Under the pieces are notes generated by a model. It was not told the origin of the DNA. It worked only from the letters and a program-made list of their open reading frames with translations, and made no database searches. The translations under genes were made by a program, and so were the position numbers. Below, one piece after another: positions 8,656-16,571 of a DNA stretch of 64,000 nucleotides. The stretch is from Leucobacter weissii (lineage in GTDB: Bacteria > Actinomycetota > Actinomycetes > Actinomycetales > Microbacteriaceae), in assembly GCF_017565745.1 (NCBI RefSeq), contig NZ_JAGDYM010000001.1, forward strand, positions 1 to 64,000, read 5' to 3'. Within the stretch, counting starts at the first letter, position 1; every line of letters begins with the position of its first letter.

Positions 8656-9743
8656 CCACCGCCCCCCGTCCCGCCTCGTCCCCCGACCGCTCCTCCGTGG
8701 TCGCCGCCGGGCTGGCCGGCGCCGCCGATCCAGCGCCCCGATTGGCCGGCGTCCACCCCGACTCGGGCCCTTCGAATCTCGACTTCCCGGGCCTCGCGCC
8801 CGTCCGGAGCGTCGGCCGCGAGACCCTGCGCTTCGACTTCCCCGGCGTGCGGGTCGGCTCGGCGCACTACGACGAGGGACCGACCGGCGCGACCGTGATC
8901 CACGTCCCGGTCGGCGCACGCACGGCGGTCGACGCCCGCGGCGGCGCCGTCGGACTGTCGGGCGGGTACGACCTCAACCATGCGATCTGCCTGGCGGGAG
9001 GCTCCATCCACGGGCTGGAGGCCGGCGCCGGGGTGAACAACGCCCTCCTCGTCCAGCACGCGAACAACACCGGCTTCAACGAGCTGCAGCTGGTCTCCTC
9101 GGCCATCATCTACGACTTCTCGGCGCGCGCGAACTCGGTCTACCCGGATGCGGCGCTGGGCGCGGCCGCGCTCTCCTTCGCCGAGGAGGGCCGCTTCGAG
9201 CAGGGCCGCGCCGGAGCTGGGATGACCGCCTCCGCAGGCAAGGTCGACTACGCGAGGACCGAGCTGACCGGTCAGGGCGCCGCGTTCCGCAGGATCGGCG
9301 ACGTGAAGATCCTCGCGGTGGTCGTGCCCAACCCCGTCGGCGTGATCCTCGACCGTGCGGGCACGGTGGTGCGCGGCAACTACGACCCCGAGACCGGCAC
9401 GCGCAGCCACCCGTTCTACGACTACGAGCGGGCGTTCGCCGGGGGCTTCGCGCCTGAGACCCGCCCCGGCAACACCACGATCAGCGCCGTCGTCACCAAT
9501 GTCAAGCTCACGGAGACCGAGCTGAACCAGTTCGCGAAGCAGGTGCACAGCTCCATGCACCGGGGGATCCAGCCCTTCCACACCGACATGGACGGCGACA
9601 CCCTCTTCGCGCTCACGACCGACGAGATCGAGCTGCCCGTCAGCAAGGCGACCGCCGCCGGCAGCCTGTCGGTGACGAGCACCGCGCTCGGCGCCCTGGC
9701 CTCCGAGGTCCTCTGGGACGCCCTGCTCGAGGCCGCCAAGTAA
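8652..9743 (+). CDS. P1-family Ntn-hydrolase, NylC-like (nylon-oligomer hydrolase type)
   Basis: 363 residues. From memory of Arthrobacter NylC (6-aminohexanoate-oligomer endohydrolase) the resemblance runs almost end to end. Shared segments include DFPGVRVGSAHY, ARTAVDARGGAVGLSGGY, NHAICLAGG, FRRIGDVKILAVVVPNPVG and HSSMHRGIQPFHTDMDGD. The NylC catalytic set Lys189, Asn219, Thr267, Asp306 and Asp308 maps with a constant +8 offset to Lys197, Asn227, Thr275, Asp314 and Asp316. The Asn274-Thr275 bond (PGNTTIS) would be the self-cleavage site that creates the N-terminal threonine nucleophile. There is no signal peptide, so it should act in the cytoplasm on imported substrate. Natural substrates of this family include beta- or D-peptides and amides; a synthetic-oligomer activity is only a possibility. 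ATG 8652 overlaps the upstream stop. Confidence 0.9.
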   Translation: MTTAPRPASSPDRSSVVAAGLAGAADPAPRLAGVHPDSGPSNLDFPGLAPVRSVGRETLRFDFPGVRVGSAHYDEGPTGATVIHVPVGARTAVDARGGAVGLSGGYDLNHAICLAGGSIHGLEAGAGVNNALLVQHANNTGFNELQLVSSAIIYDFSARANSVYPDAALGAAALSFAEEGRFEQGRAGAGMTASAGKVDYARTELTGQGAAFRRIGDVKILAVVVPNPVGVILDRAGTVVRGNYDPETGTRSHPFYDYERAFAGGFAPETRPGNTTISAVVTNVKLTETELNQFAKQVHSSMHRGIQPFHTDMDGDTLFALTTDEIELPVSKATAAGSLSVTSTALGALASEVLWDALLEAAK

Positions 9744-9754
9744 TCCGCCAGCGA

Positions 9755-9776
9755 GGGGCCGGGCCCGCCCGGCCCC
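9755..9776 (+). terminator. GC hairpin between hydrolase and PaiB gene
   Basis: GGGGCCGGG (9755-9763) pairs perfectly with CCCGGCCCC (9768-9776) across the loop CCCG. There is no T-tract, as is common in actinobacterial terminators or attenuators. It could reduce read-through into the 9796 gene. Confidence 0.5.
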
Positions 9777-9795
9777 GTCCGAGAAAGCCGTCACC

Positions 9796-10458
9796 ATGCA
9801 TACCTACCCCAGCTACCCCGCCCCCTCCGGACGGGCGGTCGTCGAGTTCGTCCGCGATCACCCGTTCGCGATCCTGGCGACGTCGTTGCCGGGCGCCGCG
9901 CCCGTCGCGACGCACACCCCGGTGGTGCTCCCGCCGGGGTCGGAGCCGGGGGAGTCCCTGGTGGGCGCCCGGCTGTGGGGGCACCTCGGCCGGGACAACC
10001 CGCACTGGCGGCACTTCGCCGAGCACCCCGAGCTCCTGCTGATCTTCAGCTCGTCGCACGCCTACGTCTCGCCCTCCAACTACCGCTTCTCGCCGGCCGC
10101 GCCGACGCTCGACTACGCGGCCGTGCACCTCACCGGTCGCGTCACCCTGCTCGACGACGAGGCGGCCCTGGAGATCGTGGAGCGCACGGTCGAGGTGTTC
10201 GAGGAGCGCAGGGAACGCCCCTGGCCCATGGCGGAGTCGCGCGATCTGTTCCGCCGGATCATCGGCGGCGTCGTCGCCTTCGCCATCGACATCGACGGCG
10301 AGCAGGCCATGTTCAAGCTCAGCCAGGACATGCCGGAGGAGGTGCACGAGCGGGTGAGGCGCGACCTGCTCGACGGCGAGCACCCGCATCCCGACGTCGC
10401 GGAGCTCATGGGACGCGTCGGCACGTGCCCCCACCTCCGCGAACCGGGCGGCGCGTAG
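9796..10458 (+). CDS. PaiB-type FMN-binding domain protein
   Basis: 220 residues, the usual PaiB length. Features are the N-terminal 'VEFVRDHPFAILAT' strand (VRDHPFAILATS), the THTPVVL segment, HLGRDNPHWRHF, SSHAYVSPSNY and the C-terminal FKLSQDMPEEV. The family folds like FMN-dependent split-barrel oxidases. Bacillus PaiB was described as a negative regulator linked to polyamine acetylation, but most homologues are uncharacterised. It sits between two amidohydrolase genes in the same direction, so a role connected with amines released from the imported substrate is plausible (inference). Confidence 0.85.
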   Translation: MHTYPSYPAPSGRAVVEFVRDHPFAILATSLPGAAPVATHTPVVLPPGSEPGESLVGARLWGHLGRDNPHWRHFAEHPELLLIFSSSHAYVSPSNYRFSPAAPTLDYAAVHLTGRVTLLDDEAALEIVERTVEVFEERRERPWPMAESRDLFRRIIGGVVAFAIDIDGEQAMFKLSQDMPEEVHERVRRDLLDGEHPHPDVAELMGRVGTCPHLREPGGA

Positions 10459-10535
10459 CCCCCGCCCCGCTCCACGACCCCATCCCAGCGCGCCCGAGAT
10501 CCTCCCGGGCGACGACCCCTCGAGAAAGACACCCC

Positions 10536-11633
10536 ATGGAGATACTGACCCATGCCAGCACCGCGACCTCGCCCGAGGAGCGCGGCCGGGAGATCGGCTC
10601 GGCGTTCGGCGCCGAGATCCGCGGCACCGTCCGTCGCTACCTCGATTTCTTCCGCTCCCGCGGGCTCGCCGACGACGTGGTCCACGCGGTGGCGCAGCGC
10701 AGCCTCGCGGCGCTCGGGGACTGGTCCCCCGGCCTGGCCGAGGAGCTGCGCGCCACCGCGCTCGCCGCGGGCGTCGAGGTCTGGCAGCTCGCCGCCCTGA
10801 ACGCGCGCACCGAGGTGCTGGCCATCGTCGATCCGGATCCCGAGAGCGAGTGCTCCACCTGGGTCTTCGCGCCGCCGCCCCCCGCGCGGCCCGAGACGAT
10901 CCAGACGTGGGACTGGCACGACGCCCTCTGCCCGGCCGGTCTCATGCTCGCCTACGTGCCGGACGCCCCGGTGTCCGGCCGGCGCGCGGTGCATCGGGTC
11001 CGACTGTTCACGGAGCTCGGCGTGCTCGGCAAGATCGGCGTCAACGACGCCGGCATCGGCGTGCACTTCAACATCCTGCACCACGCCTCCGACCACGCCG
11101 ACGGCGGGGTCCCGGTGCACGCCATCGCCAGGCGGATCCTGGACGAGGCCGACTCCGTCGAGGCGGCCGTGGAGATCGCCCGCTCGGCGCGCGTCAGCGC
11201 GTCGACGGTCGTGACCGTCGTCTCGGCCTCGGAGGGGTCCCCGCGCGCGGCCTGCCTCGAGATCTCGCCCGAGCGCGTCGCCGTCGTGCTCCCGGACGCC
11301 GACCATCTGCTGCTGCACACGAACCACTTCCTCGACCCGGTGCAGACCGAGGGGGAGGCGACGCGCGACGCCGGGACCACCTACGAGCGACTGGCGCACG
11401 TCACGGCCCGCGCGGCGGCGATGACGGGTCTCGGGGTGCGGGAGCGCGCGGCGGAGATGTGCGGGCCGTCGGGAGGCTCGGCGCCCGTGTGCTTCACCCC
11501 GGATCTGAGCAAGCCGCCGCACGAGCAGTGGACGACGCTGCTCACGGTGAGCCTCGACCTCGTCGGCATCGGCCTGGACTACTACCCCGGCAGCCCGGAT
11601 CTGCTCGCGGAGCACGGCCCGCGGCGGTTCTGA
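10536..11633 (+). CDS. C45-family amidohydrolase (AAT/IAT-like Ntn-hydrolase)
   Basis: 365 residues. The layout matches the acyl-CoA:6-aminopenicillanate acyltransferase-like group: an N-terminal helical part with RGREIGSAFG, then a Cys nucleophile at about residue 106 (ESECSTWVF) that would become N-terminal after autoproteolysis. The WDWHD and GVHFNILHH segments and the ending PDLLAEHGPRRF follow. Family members cleave or transfer amide-bound acyl groups. Three hydrolytic or amine-linked genes in a row (8652, 9796, 10536) suggest a common amide substrate. A class III PLP enzyme gene converges on it, with a shared hairpin between them. Confidence 0.82.
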   Translation: MEILTHASTATSPEERGREIGSAFGAEIRGTVRRYLDFFRSRGLADDVVHAVAQRSLAALGDWSPGLAEELRATALAAGVEVWQLAALNARTEVLAIVDPDPESECSTWVFAPPPPARPETIQTWDWHDALCPAGLMLAYVPDAPVSGRRAVHRVRLFTELGVLGKIGVNDAGIGVHFNILHHASDHADGGVPVHAIARRILDEADSVEAAVEIARSARVSASTVVTVVSASEGSPRAACLEISPERVAVVLPDADHLLLHTNHFLDPVQTEGEATRDAGTTYERLAHVTARAAAMTGLGVRERAAEMCGPSGGSAPVCFTPDLSKPPHEQWTTLLTVSLDLVGIGLDYYPGSPDLLAEHGPRRF

Positions 11634-11640
11634 GCGCCGC

Positions 11641-11669
11641 CCGCCCGGTGGGGGAGGCTCACCGGGCGG
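11641..11669. terminator. Bidirectional hairpin between convergent genes
   Basis: CCGCCCGGTG (11641-11650) and CACCGGGCGG (11660-11669) form a perfect 10-bp stem with a 9-nt loop. The right arm overlaps the last codons of the aminotransferase-fold gene. Its position between convergent stops supports a shared terminator. Confidence 0.6.
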
Positions 11670-13056
11670 CTGACGCCTCCGCGAAGCCGTCGAGGAAGCG
11701 CGCGGCGTCGGCGTCGTCGAACACGAGGGGCGGCCGGATCTTGAGCACGTTCTCGTGGGTGCCCGATGCGCTCACCAGGATCCGGCGCTCCCGGAGGGCG
11801 TCCACCATCCGGACCGCCGCCTCGGGGTCGGGCGTGCCGTCCGCGTCCGACGCGTACTCGACGGAGAGGAAGAGCCCCGCGCCCCGCACCTCGGCGATGC
11901 GGGGGCCGCGGCCCCGGCGCTCGGAGTCGGCGGCGAGGTCGCGCAGGCCGCTCAGCAGGATCGAGCCGACTCGCGCCGCGTGCTCGAGGAGCCGTCGCTC
12001 CGCGATCTCGTCGAGCACGGCGCCGGCGGCCGCGATGCTCGCGGCGGAGCCGCCGAAGGTGTTGAAGTAGCGGACCTCGGATCCGAACGCCTCGAAGATC
12101 TCGGCCGATCCGATCACCGCCGAGATGGGCACGCCGTTGCCCATGGGCTTGCCCAGCACCACCAGATCCGGAGCGAATCCGGGCGCGTCGGCGGTGTGCC
12201 GCTGGAAGCCCCACCACGAGCCGGTGCGCCCGAAGCCCGGCTGGACCTCGTCGGCGATGGTGAGCCCGCCCGCGGCGCGGACGAGCCGCGCCGCCCGCGT
12301 CAGGAAGCCGGCCGGCTCGAGGCGCAGGCCGTCGCTCGAGAGCACCGAGTCCACGATCATGCCCGCGAAGCCGAAGCCCCGGGCGGTGAGGCGTTCGATC
12401 GCGGCGGAGATCTGGGCGAGGAACTCGCGCTCCGCCGCCTCGGGTCCCGCTCCGCGGACCGAGTCGGGCGCGTCGACGAGCGCGACGTAGGGCGGCAGGG
12501 GATTGCCGTCGCCGAGGCTGGGAGAGATCTCGGCCGCGGCGGTGGTGGTGCCGTGGTAGGCGTTCCTCGTGACGATCACCCCCGGGGCGGAGGCGCGGTG
12601 GCGCGCGATCCGGAGCGCGAGGTCGACGGCTTCGCTGCCGGTGCAGGCGAAGATCGCCTGCGAGAGCGGCGCGGGGAACAGCCCCGTGAGGCGCTCCGCG
12701 TAGTCGACCACGTCGTCGGTGAGATATCTGGTGTGGGTGTTGAGCACGCCGAGCTGCTCGCCGACGGCCGCCTGCACGCGCGGGTTGGCGTGCCCCACGG
12801 CGGGAACGTTGTTGTAGGCGTCGAGGTAGTCGTTCCCCTGCGCGTCGAAGAGGTGCGCCCCGGAGCCGCGGACGAGGTGCACCGGCTCCCGGTAGAAGAG
12901 CCGGTAGGGCGAGCCGAGCACGCGCTCCCGCCGCCGGAGCAGCTCCTGCGACTCGGGCGGGAGCGCCGTGGGGGCGCCGCTCGCGTAGGCGTTCACCATG
13001 ATCGAGCGGTGCGGCGGAGCCGCCCGATCGGCGCCGTTCGGATGTGCGTTCGCCAT
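11659..13056 (-). CDS. Class III aminotransferase-fold PLP enzyme, probable amino-alcohol-phosphate phospho-lyase
   Basis: 465 residues. PLP-fold landmarks are ACTGSEAVDLALR, RNAYHGTT, the Asp of IADEVQPGFGRTG and the Lys of LVVLGKPMGNG. YFNTFGG and the C-terminal VLKIRPPLVF are, from memory, typical of the AGXT2L group, which contains ethanolamine-phosphate and 5-phosphohydroxylysine phospho-lyases as well as ordinary transaminases. A divergent APH-type kinase (13200) shares its control region, which favours the phospho-lyase reading: the kinase phosphorylates a hydroxyl, and the PLP enzyme eliminates phosphate and ammonia. ATG 13056 has GGAGAGA just upstream; a TTG at 13101 would run through the operator. 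An omega-amino-acid transaminase, for example for 6-aminohexanoate from the NylC-like step, remains possible. Confidence 0.85.
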   Translation of the reverse strand: MANAHPNGADRAAPPHRSIMVNAYASGAPTALPPESQELLRRRERVLGSPYRLFYREPVHLVRGSGAHLFDAQGNDYLDAYNNVPAVGHANPRVQAAVGEQLGVLNTHTRYLTDDVVDYAERLTGLFPAPLSQAIFACTGSEAVDLALRIARHRASAPGVIVTRNAYHGTTTAAAEISPSLGDGNPLPPYVALVDAPDSVRGAGPEAAEREFLAQISAAIERLTARGFGFAGMIVDSVLSSDGLRLEPAGFLTRAARLVRAAGGLTIADEVQPGFGRTGSWWGFQRHTADAPGFAPDLVVLGKPMGNGVPISAVIGSAEIFEAFGSEVRYFNTFGGSAASIAAAGAVLDEIAERRLLEHAARVGSILLSGLRDLAADSERRGRGPRIAEVRGAGLFLSVEYASDADGTPDPEAAVRMVDALRERRILVSASGTHENVLKIRPPLVFDDADAARFLDGFAEASAAR

Positions 13057-13087
13057 GCGTCTCTCCGCGGTCGATCCCTCGGCCACC

Positions 13088-13104
13088 GGATTGGTGACCA
13101 ATCC
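13088..13104. promoter_or_regulatory. GntR/FadR-type operator, site 1
   Basis: GGATTGGTGACCAATCC is a perfect inverted repeat with a single central base. Its core TGGTNACCA resembles operators of FCD-domain GntR regulators. It lies 32 bp upstream of the aminotransferase-fold start. Confidence 0.7.
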
Positions 13105-13130
13105 ATGCCAGCCTACCGTATACTCGTCAT

Positions 13131-13143
13131 ATTGATCACCAAT
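13131..13143. promoter_or_regulatory. GntR/FadR-type operator, site 2
   Basis: ATTGATCACCAAT differs from the core of site 1 (ATTGGTGACCAAT) at two positions. The two centres are 41 bp apart, close to four helical turns, so both could be occupied on one DNA face. It lies 57 bp upstream of the kinase start. Confidence 0.65.
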
Positions 13144-13199
13144 ATTTTCCGGGTGGTGCGCCTCCAGATCCGAGGCGCGGATCCGCCCGCCGGAGGAAC

Positions 13200-14225
13200 A
13201 TGCCGTCGCTCACGCTCACGCTCACGCCGGATGCGGCGATCCACGCGGTCGCGGAGACCCACGGCATCATCGGATCCCGGGCGCACCGTCTCGGCAGCGA
13301 GCACGCGAGCACGTTCCGGCTCGAGTCCGACGCGGGCGTCTTCGCCCTCAAGATCCAGCGGAGCGATCCCGAGACGGCGCCGCTCCAGAGCTGGCGCGCG
13401 CGGATCGGCAGCCGGCTCGCCGAGCTCGGCCATCCGGTGCCGCCGCTCGTCCCGGACCGCTCGGGCGAGCCGATCGCCTTCGTCCGGCTGCCCCCGGAGC
13501 CCGGGGACATCGGGGATCCGTCGGCGCCGGGCGCGCGTCGACGGCCGTCGATCGCGGTGCAGCTCGCGGCGTGGATCGACGCGGTGCCCTACGGCGCGGC
13601 TCCCGTCGCCACGGGCTTCGGCGAACGACTCGGCCGCGCGGCCGGCCGCCTCCATCGAGATCTGGCGCGCATGCCGGCCCCGCCCGCTCCCGTCTCCCAC
13701 ACCTGGGACGCGCGCACGATGGCCGCCGAGCTGCGCGCCCATCTGCCGGCGGTCGACGACCCCGAGGTCGGGCGCATCGCGGAGGCTGCGCTCGCTCTGC
13801 ACGAGCGCCTGGTGCGGCCGGTCGCGGGGGAGCTTCCCCTCGCACTCGTCCATCAGGACCTCCACGACTCCAACGTGCTGATCGATCGGCGGGGAGGAGT
13901 CGCGGCCGTGCTCGACTTCGACGACATGCTCGTCGGCTGGCGCGTCGCGGAGCCGGCGATCGCGGCGGCCTATCTCGCGAGGAACCTGGGCGACCCGGGT
14001 GCGGCGCTCGCCTCCGTCGTCCGCGGCTGGAGTTCCGAGGCCCCCCTCGAGCCGGCGGAGGAGCGGGTGCTGGCGCCGCTCGCGGCGATGCGCCTCGCGC
14101 TGAACTCGACCGTCTGGTCGACGCGGGGGGACGGGGAGCGCGGGGACTACGCCCGCTCCCGGGCGCGCGGCTCGGTCGAGGCCTTCCTCGCACTCGCGGA
14201 GGCGGCTTCCGGGGTGCGCGGATGA
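13200..14225 (+). CDS. APH/choline-kinase-fold small-molecule kinase
   Basis: 341 residues. The catalytic loop reads HQDLHDSN (218-225, catalytic Asp220 and Asn225) and the metal-binding motif is LDFDD (238-242), in the order typical of aminoglycoside phosphotransferase/hydroxylysine-kinase-type enzymes. The N-lobe Lys is in FALKIQRS. Start ATG 13200 follows GGAGGAAC. It is divergent from the AGXT2L-like enzyme and coupled by ATGA to the GntR regulator. In animals and some bacteria a kinase of this fold supplies the phosphorylated amino alcohol for such lyases, so ethanolamine, hydroxylysine or a related compound is the best guess. Antibiotic resistance is less likely given the context. Confidence 0.85.
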   Translation: MPSLTLTLTPDAAIHAVAETHGIIGSRAHRLGSEHASTFRLESDAGVFALKIQRSDPETAPLQSWRARIGSRLAELGHPVPPLVPDRSGEPIAFVRLPPEPGDIGDPSAPGARRRPSIAVQLAAWIDAVPYGAAPVATGFGERLGRAAGRLHRDLARMPAPPAPVSHTWDARTMAAELRAHLPAVDDPEVGRIAEAALALHERLVRPVAGELPLALVHQDLHDSNVLIDRRGGVAAVLDFDDMLVGWRVAEPAIAAAYLARNLGDPGAALASVVRGWSSEAPLEPAEERVLAPLAAMRLALNSTVWSTRGDGERGDYARSRARGSVEAFLALAEAASGVRG

Positions 14226-14872
14226 GCTCCCCGGAAGCCGTCGCCGACGAGTTGCGGGGCCGGATCCTGCGGCTCGAGGTGGGCGCGGGCGCGCCGCTGC
14301 GCGAGGTCGCCCTCGCCGCCGAGTTCGGCTGCTCCCGGCGCACCGTGCGCGAGGCGCTGCTCAGGCTCGACCGGGAGGGCGTCGTCGCGCACGAGCGCAA
14401 CCGGGGCGCGTCGGTGCGGCGCCTGGGCGAGTCGGCCGTCCGCGACCTCTACCGCGTGCGCCGCTCGCTGGAGACCGCCGGCGCGCGGGCCTGCGCCGCG
14501 GCGTCGGACGAGCGGCTCGCTGCGACGGGCGCGGCGTTCGAGCGGCTCGCCGCCAGCGCCCGCAGCGCTCAGGACACGGCCGAGCACGCCCTCGCCGACA
14601 TGCGCTTCCACGCGGCGGTGATCGGCCTGGTCGGCAGCCCCCGTCTCGACCGCTTCTTCGAGGAGGTGGCGATCGAGATGGCCTACGCCATCCGTCTGCT
14701 GCAGCGCGACGAGGTGGAGACCCGGATCGGCGCAGAGGGGGTGATCGAGGAGCACCGGCGCATCCACGACGCCGTGCTCGCCCGCAACCCCGCTGCCGCG
14801 GAGGCCGCGGTGCTCGAGCACATCGACGAGAACGAGCGGCGCCTGGTGCGCCTCTGCTCGGCTCCGGACTGA
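14222..14872 (+). CDS. GntR-family regulator with FCD domain
   Basis: 216 residues. Winged helix at 1-70 (LREVALAAEFGCSRRTVREALLRLDREG), then an all-helical FCD effector domain with metal-binding-type Asp/His residues (ADMRFHAAVIG, EEHRRIHDAV). ATG 14222 overlaps the kinase stop. Its likely targets are the two operators at 13088 and 13131. FCD regulators usually respond to small carboxylates or sugar acids; the ligand is unknown. Confidence 0.92.
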   Translation: MSSPEAVADELRGRILRLEVGAGAPLREVALAAEFGCSRRTVREALLRLDREGVVAHERNRGASVRRLGESAVRDLYRVRRSLETAGARACAAASDERLAATGAAFERLAASARSAQDTAEHALADMRFHAAVIGLVGSPRLDRFFEEVAIEMAYAIRLLQRDEVETRIGAEGVIEEHRRIHDAVLARNPAAAEAAVLEHIDENERRLVRLCSAPD

Positions 14873-14881
14873 GGCGGTCGC

Positions 14882-15409
14882 TCAGGCTCCGAGCGGCGCC
14901 GGTTTCGCGCTCGCCGGGTCGCCGCTGCGGATCCGCCGCAGCGTCACCGCCGCGTGCAGAGCGGCCTCGGCGGCCTCGACGCCCTTCGACTCGGGCGATC
15001 CGGGGAGCCCGGCGCGATCGAGCGCCTGCTGCTCGGTGTCGGTGGTCAGCACGCCGAAGCCCACCGGGCGTCCGGCGTCGAGCTGCACCCGGGTGAGCCC
15101 GTCGGTGACGGAGCTCGCGATGTACTCGAAGTGCGGGGTGCCGCCTCGGATGATCACGCCCAGGCAGACGACGGCGTCGAAGCCGCCGCCCCCCTGACCC
15201 GCGGGGAGCAGCGCCGCCTGCGCGGCGACGGGCAGCTCGAACGCGCCCGCCACCCGGAACAGGGTGTGCTCCGCGCCCGAGGCCACGATCGTCTCGTGCG
15301 CTCCGCGGATCAGCCCCGCCATGACCTGCTCGTGCCAGTTGCCGGCGACGACCGCGAGCCGCAGCCCGGTCGCGTCGACGCTCAGCCGCGGCGATCCTTC
15401 TCCGCTCAT
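14882..15409 (-). CDS. ribH: 6,7-dimethyl-8-ribityllumazine synthase
   Basis: 175 residues. It condenses 5-amino-6-ribitylamino-uracil with 3,4-dihydroxy-2-butanone 4-phosphate in riboflavin synthesis. Motifs are [38 protein letters not shown] and [13 protein letters not shown] glycine-rich insert (GQGGGG) lies in the middle. ATG 15409 follows GGAGGGC. In actinobacteria ribH normally follows ribBA; here ribBA-ribE-ribD are 9 kb further right on the same strand, and no FMN riboswitch is seen in front of ribH. It must therefore use a separate promoter. Confidence 0.95.
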   Translation of the reverse strand: MSGEGSPRLSVDATGLRLAVVAGNWHEQVMAGLIRGAHETIVASGAEHTLFRVAGAFELPVAAQAALLPAGQGGGGFDAVVCLGVIIRGGTPHFEYIASSVTDGLTRVQLDAGRPVGFGVLTTDTEQQALDRAGLPGSPESKGVEAAEAALHAAVTLRRIRSGDPASAKPAPLGA

Positions 15410-15552
15410 GATGCCCTCCGAGTCAATTCAAGCACATTCCGCCTCGTGGATCCGGAAGGGTGATCTCCCCCGTCGGCGACGATCCTGCACCCGTCACGAG
15501 CGGCACTTGTGTTTCGAGATGGTTTCGTGTCATGATCAGATGTCCGTATACA

Positions 15553-15563
15553 GAACTGAGTTC
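15553..15563. promoter_or_regulatory. Palindrome upstream of OpuC-type operon
   Basis: GAACTGAGTTC is a short perfect palindrome 15 bp before the TTG start of the importer ATPase, just before the GGAGG ribosome-binding site (15568-15572). It could be an operator for the IclR or LysR regulator of this module; this is a guess from position only. Confidence 0.3.
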
Positions 15564-15578
15564 CAATGGAGGAATTTC

Positions 15579-16571
15579 TTGTCTATCGAACTGAAGCACG
15601 TTTCGAAGCGGTATCCGGGAGTGGACCACGACTCAGTTCGAGATCTGTCGCTCTCCGTCGGCACGGGCGAGTTCGTCGCGCTCATCGGCGGGAGCGGCTG
15701 CGGGAAATCGACCACGATGCGCATGATCAACCGTCTGATCGAGCCGACCTCGGGAGACATCCTCATCGACGGCGAGTCGGTCACGGGGGTCGACCCGGTC
15801 GAACTGCGACGCAAGATCGGCTACGTGATCCAGAGCGTCGGACTCATGCCGCACCTCACCGTCGGTCAGAACATCGGCTTCGTCGCGTCCCTCATGAAAC
15901 AGCCGAAGCCGCAGATCGCCGCCCGCGTCGAGGAACTGCTCGATACCGTGGGACTCGATCCCGCGGTGTACCGCGACCGCTACCCGCGTCAGCTGTCGGG
16001 CGGCCAGCAGCAGCGGGCCGGAGTGGCGCGCTCGTTGATGCTGGATCCACCGCTCATCCTCATGGACGAGCCGTTCGGCGCCATCGACGCGCTCCTGCGG
16101 AAGCAGTTGCAGATCGAGGTGCGGGAGCTCCAGCAACGGCTCAAGAAGACCGTCGTGATCGTGACCCACGACATCTCGGAGGCCTTTCTCCTCGGCGACC
16201 GGGTCGCCGTGATGGACCGGGGCGAACTGCTCCAGGTGGGCACGCCCCACGAGCTCATCAATGCGCCCGCGCATCGCGTCGTCGCAGACTTCCTCGACGA
16301 CGAGGTCAAGCTGCGCAGGCTCGACCTGCTCACGGTCGCCGATGCCCTGGATCTCGCGCCCACCACCGAGCCGACCGCCGGAGAGGTGTCGATCGACGGC
16401 TCGCTCAGCCTCCGGCGGGGGCTGCTCCGGGTGGCGGAGCACGCCGCGGACTCGGTGCTCGCGATCCGGAGCGGCGACCGCGTGCTCGGACGCATCACCT
16501 CTTCCGAGTTCCTGCGCTATGTGGCTCAGAACACGAACAAGAACACCGAGGTCGTCGATGTCGTTCGCTGA
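15579..16571 (+). CDS. Quaternary-amine/osmolyte ABC importer ATPase (OpuCA/ProV type)
   Basis: 330 residues starting at TTG 15579, supported by GGAGG 6 nt upstream and by alignment of the family's N-terminus (IELKHVSKRYPG). Walker A GGSGCGKST, signature LSGGQQQR and Walker B LILMDEPFGAID are intact. The C-terminal extension (about 240-330) resembles a reduced CBS-type regulatory region ending VLGRITSSEF. It is the first gene of a tightly packed importer set. The family takes up glycine betaine, choline, carnitine and related compounds; here the downstream dehydrogenases suggest a nutrient rather than osmoprotection role. Confidence 0.92.
   Translation: MSIELKHVSKRYPGVDHDSVRDLSLSVGTGEFVALIGGSGCGKSTTMRMINRLIEPTSGDILIDGESVTGVDPVELRRKIGYVIQSVGLMPHLTVGQNIGFVASLMKQPKPQIAARVEELLDTVGLDPAVYRDRYPRQLSGGQQQRAGVARSLMLDPPLILMDEPFGAIDALLRKQLQIEVRELQQRLKKTVVIVTHDISEAFLLGDRVAVMDRGELLQVGTPHELINAPAHRVVADFLDDEVKLRRLDLLTVADALDLAPTTEPTAGEVSIDGSLSLRRGLLRVAEHAADSVLAIRSGDRVLGRITSSEFLRYVAQNTNKNTEVVDVVR

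Noticed and set aside
13200-14225. Aminoglycoside-resistance kinase
   Set aside because: The fold fits, but the neighbouring PLP lyase and GntR regulator with shared operators point to catabolism.
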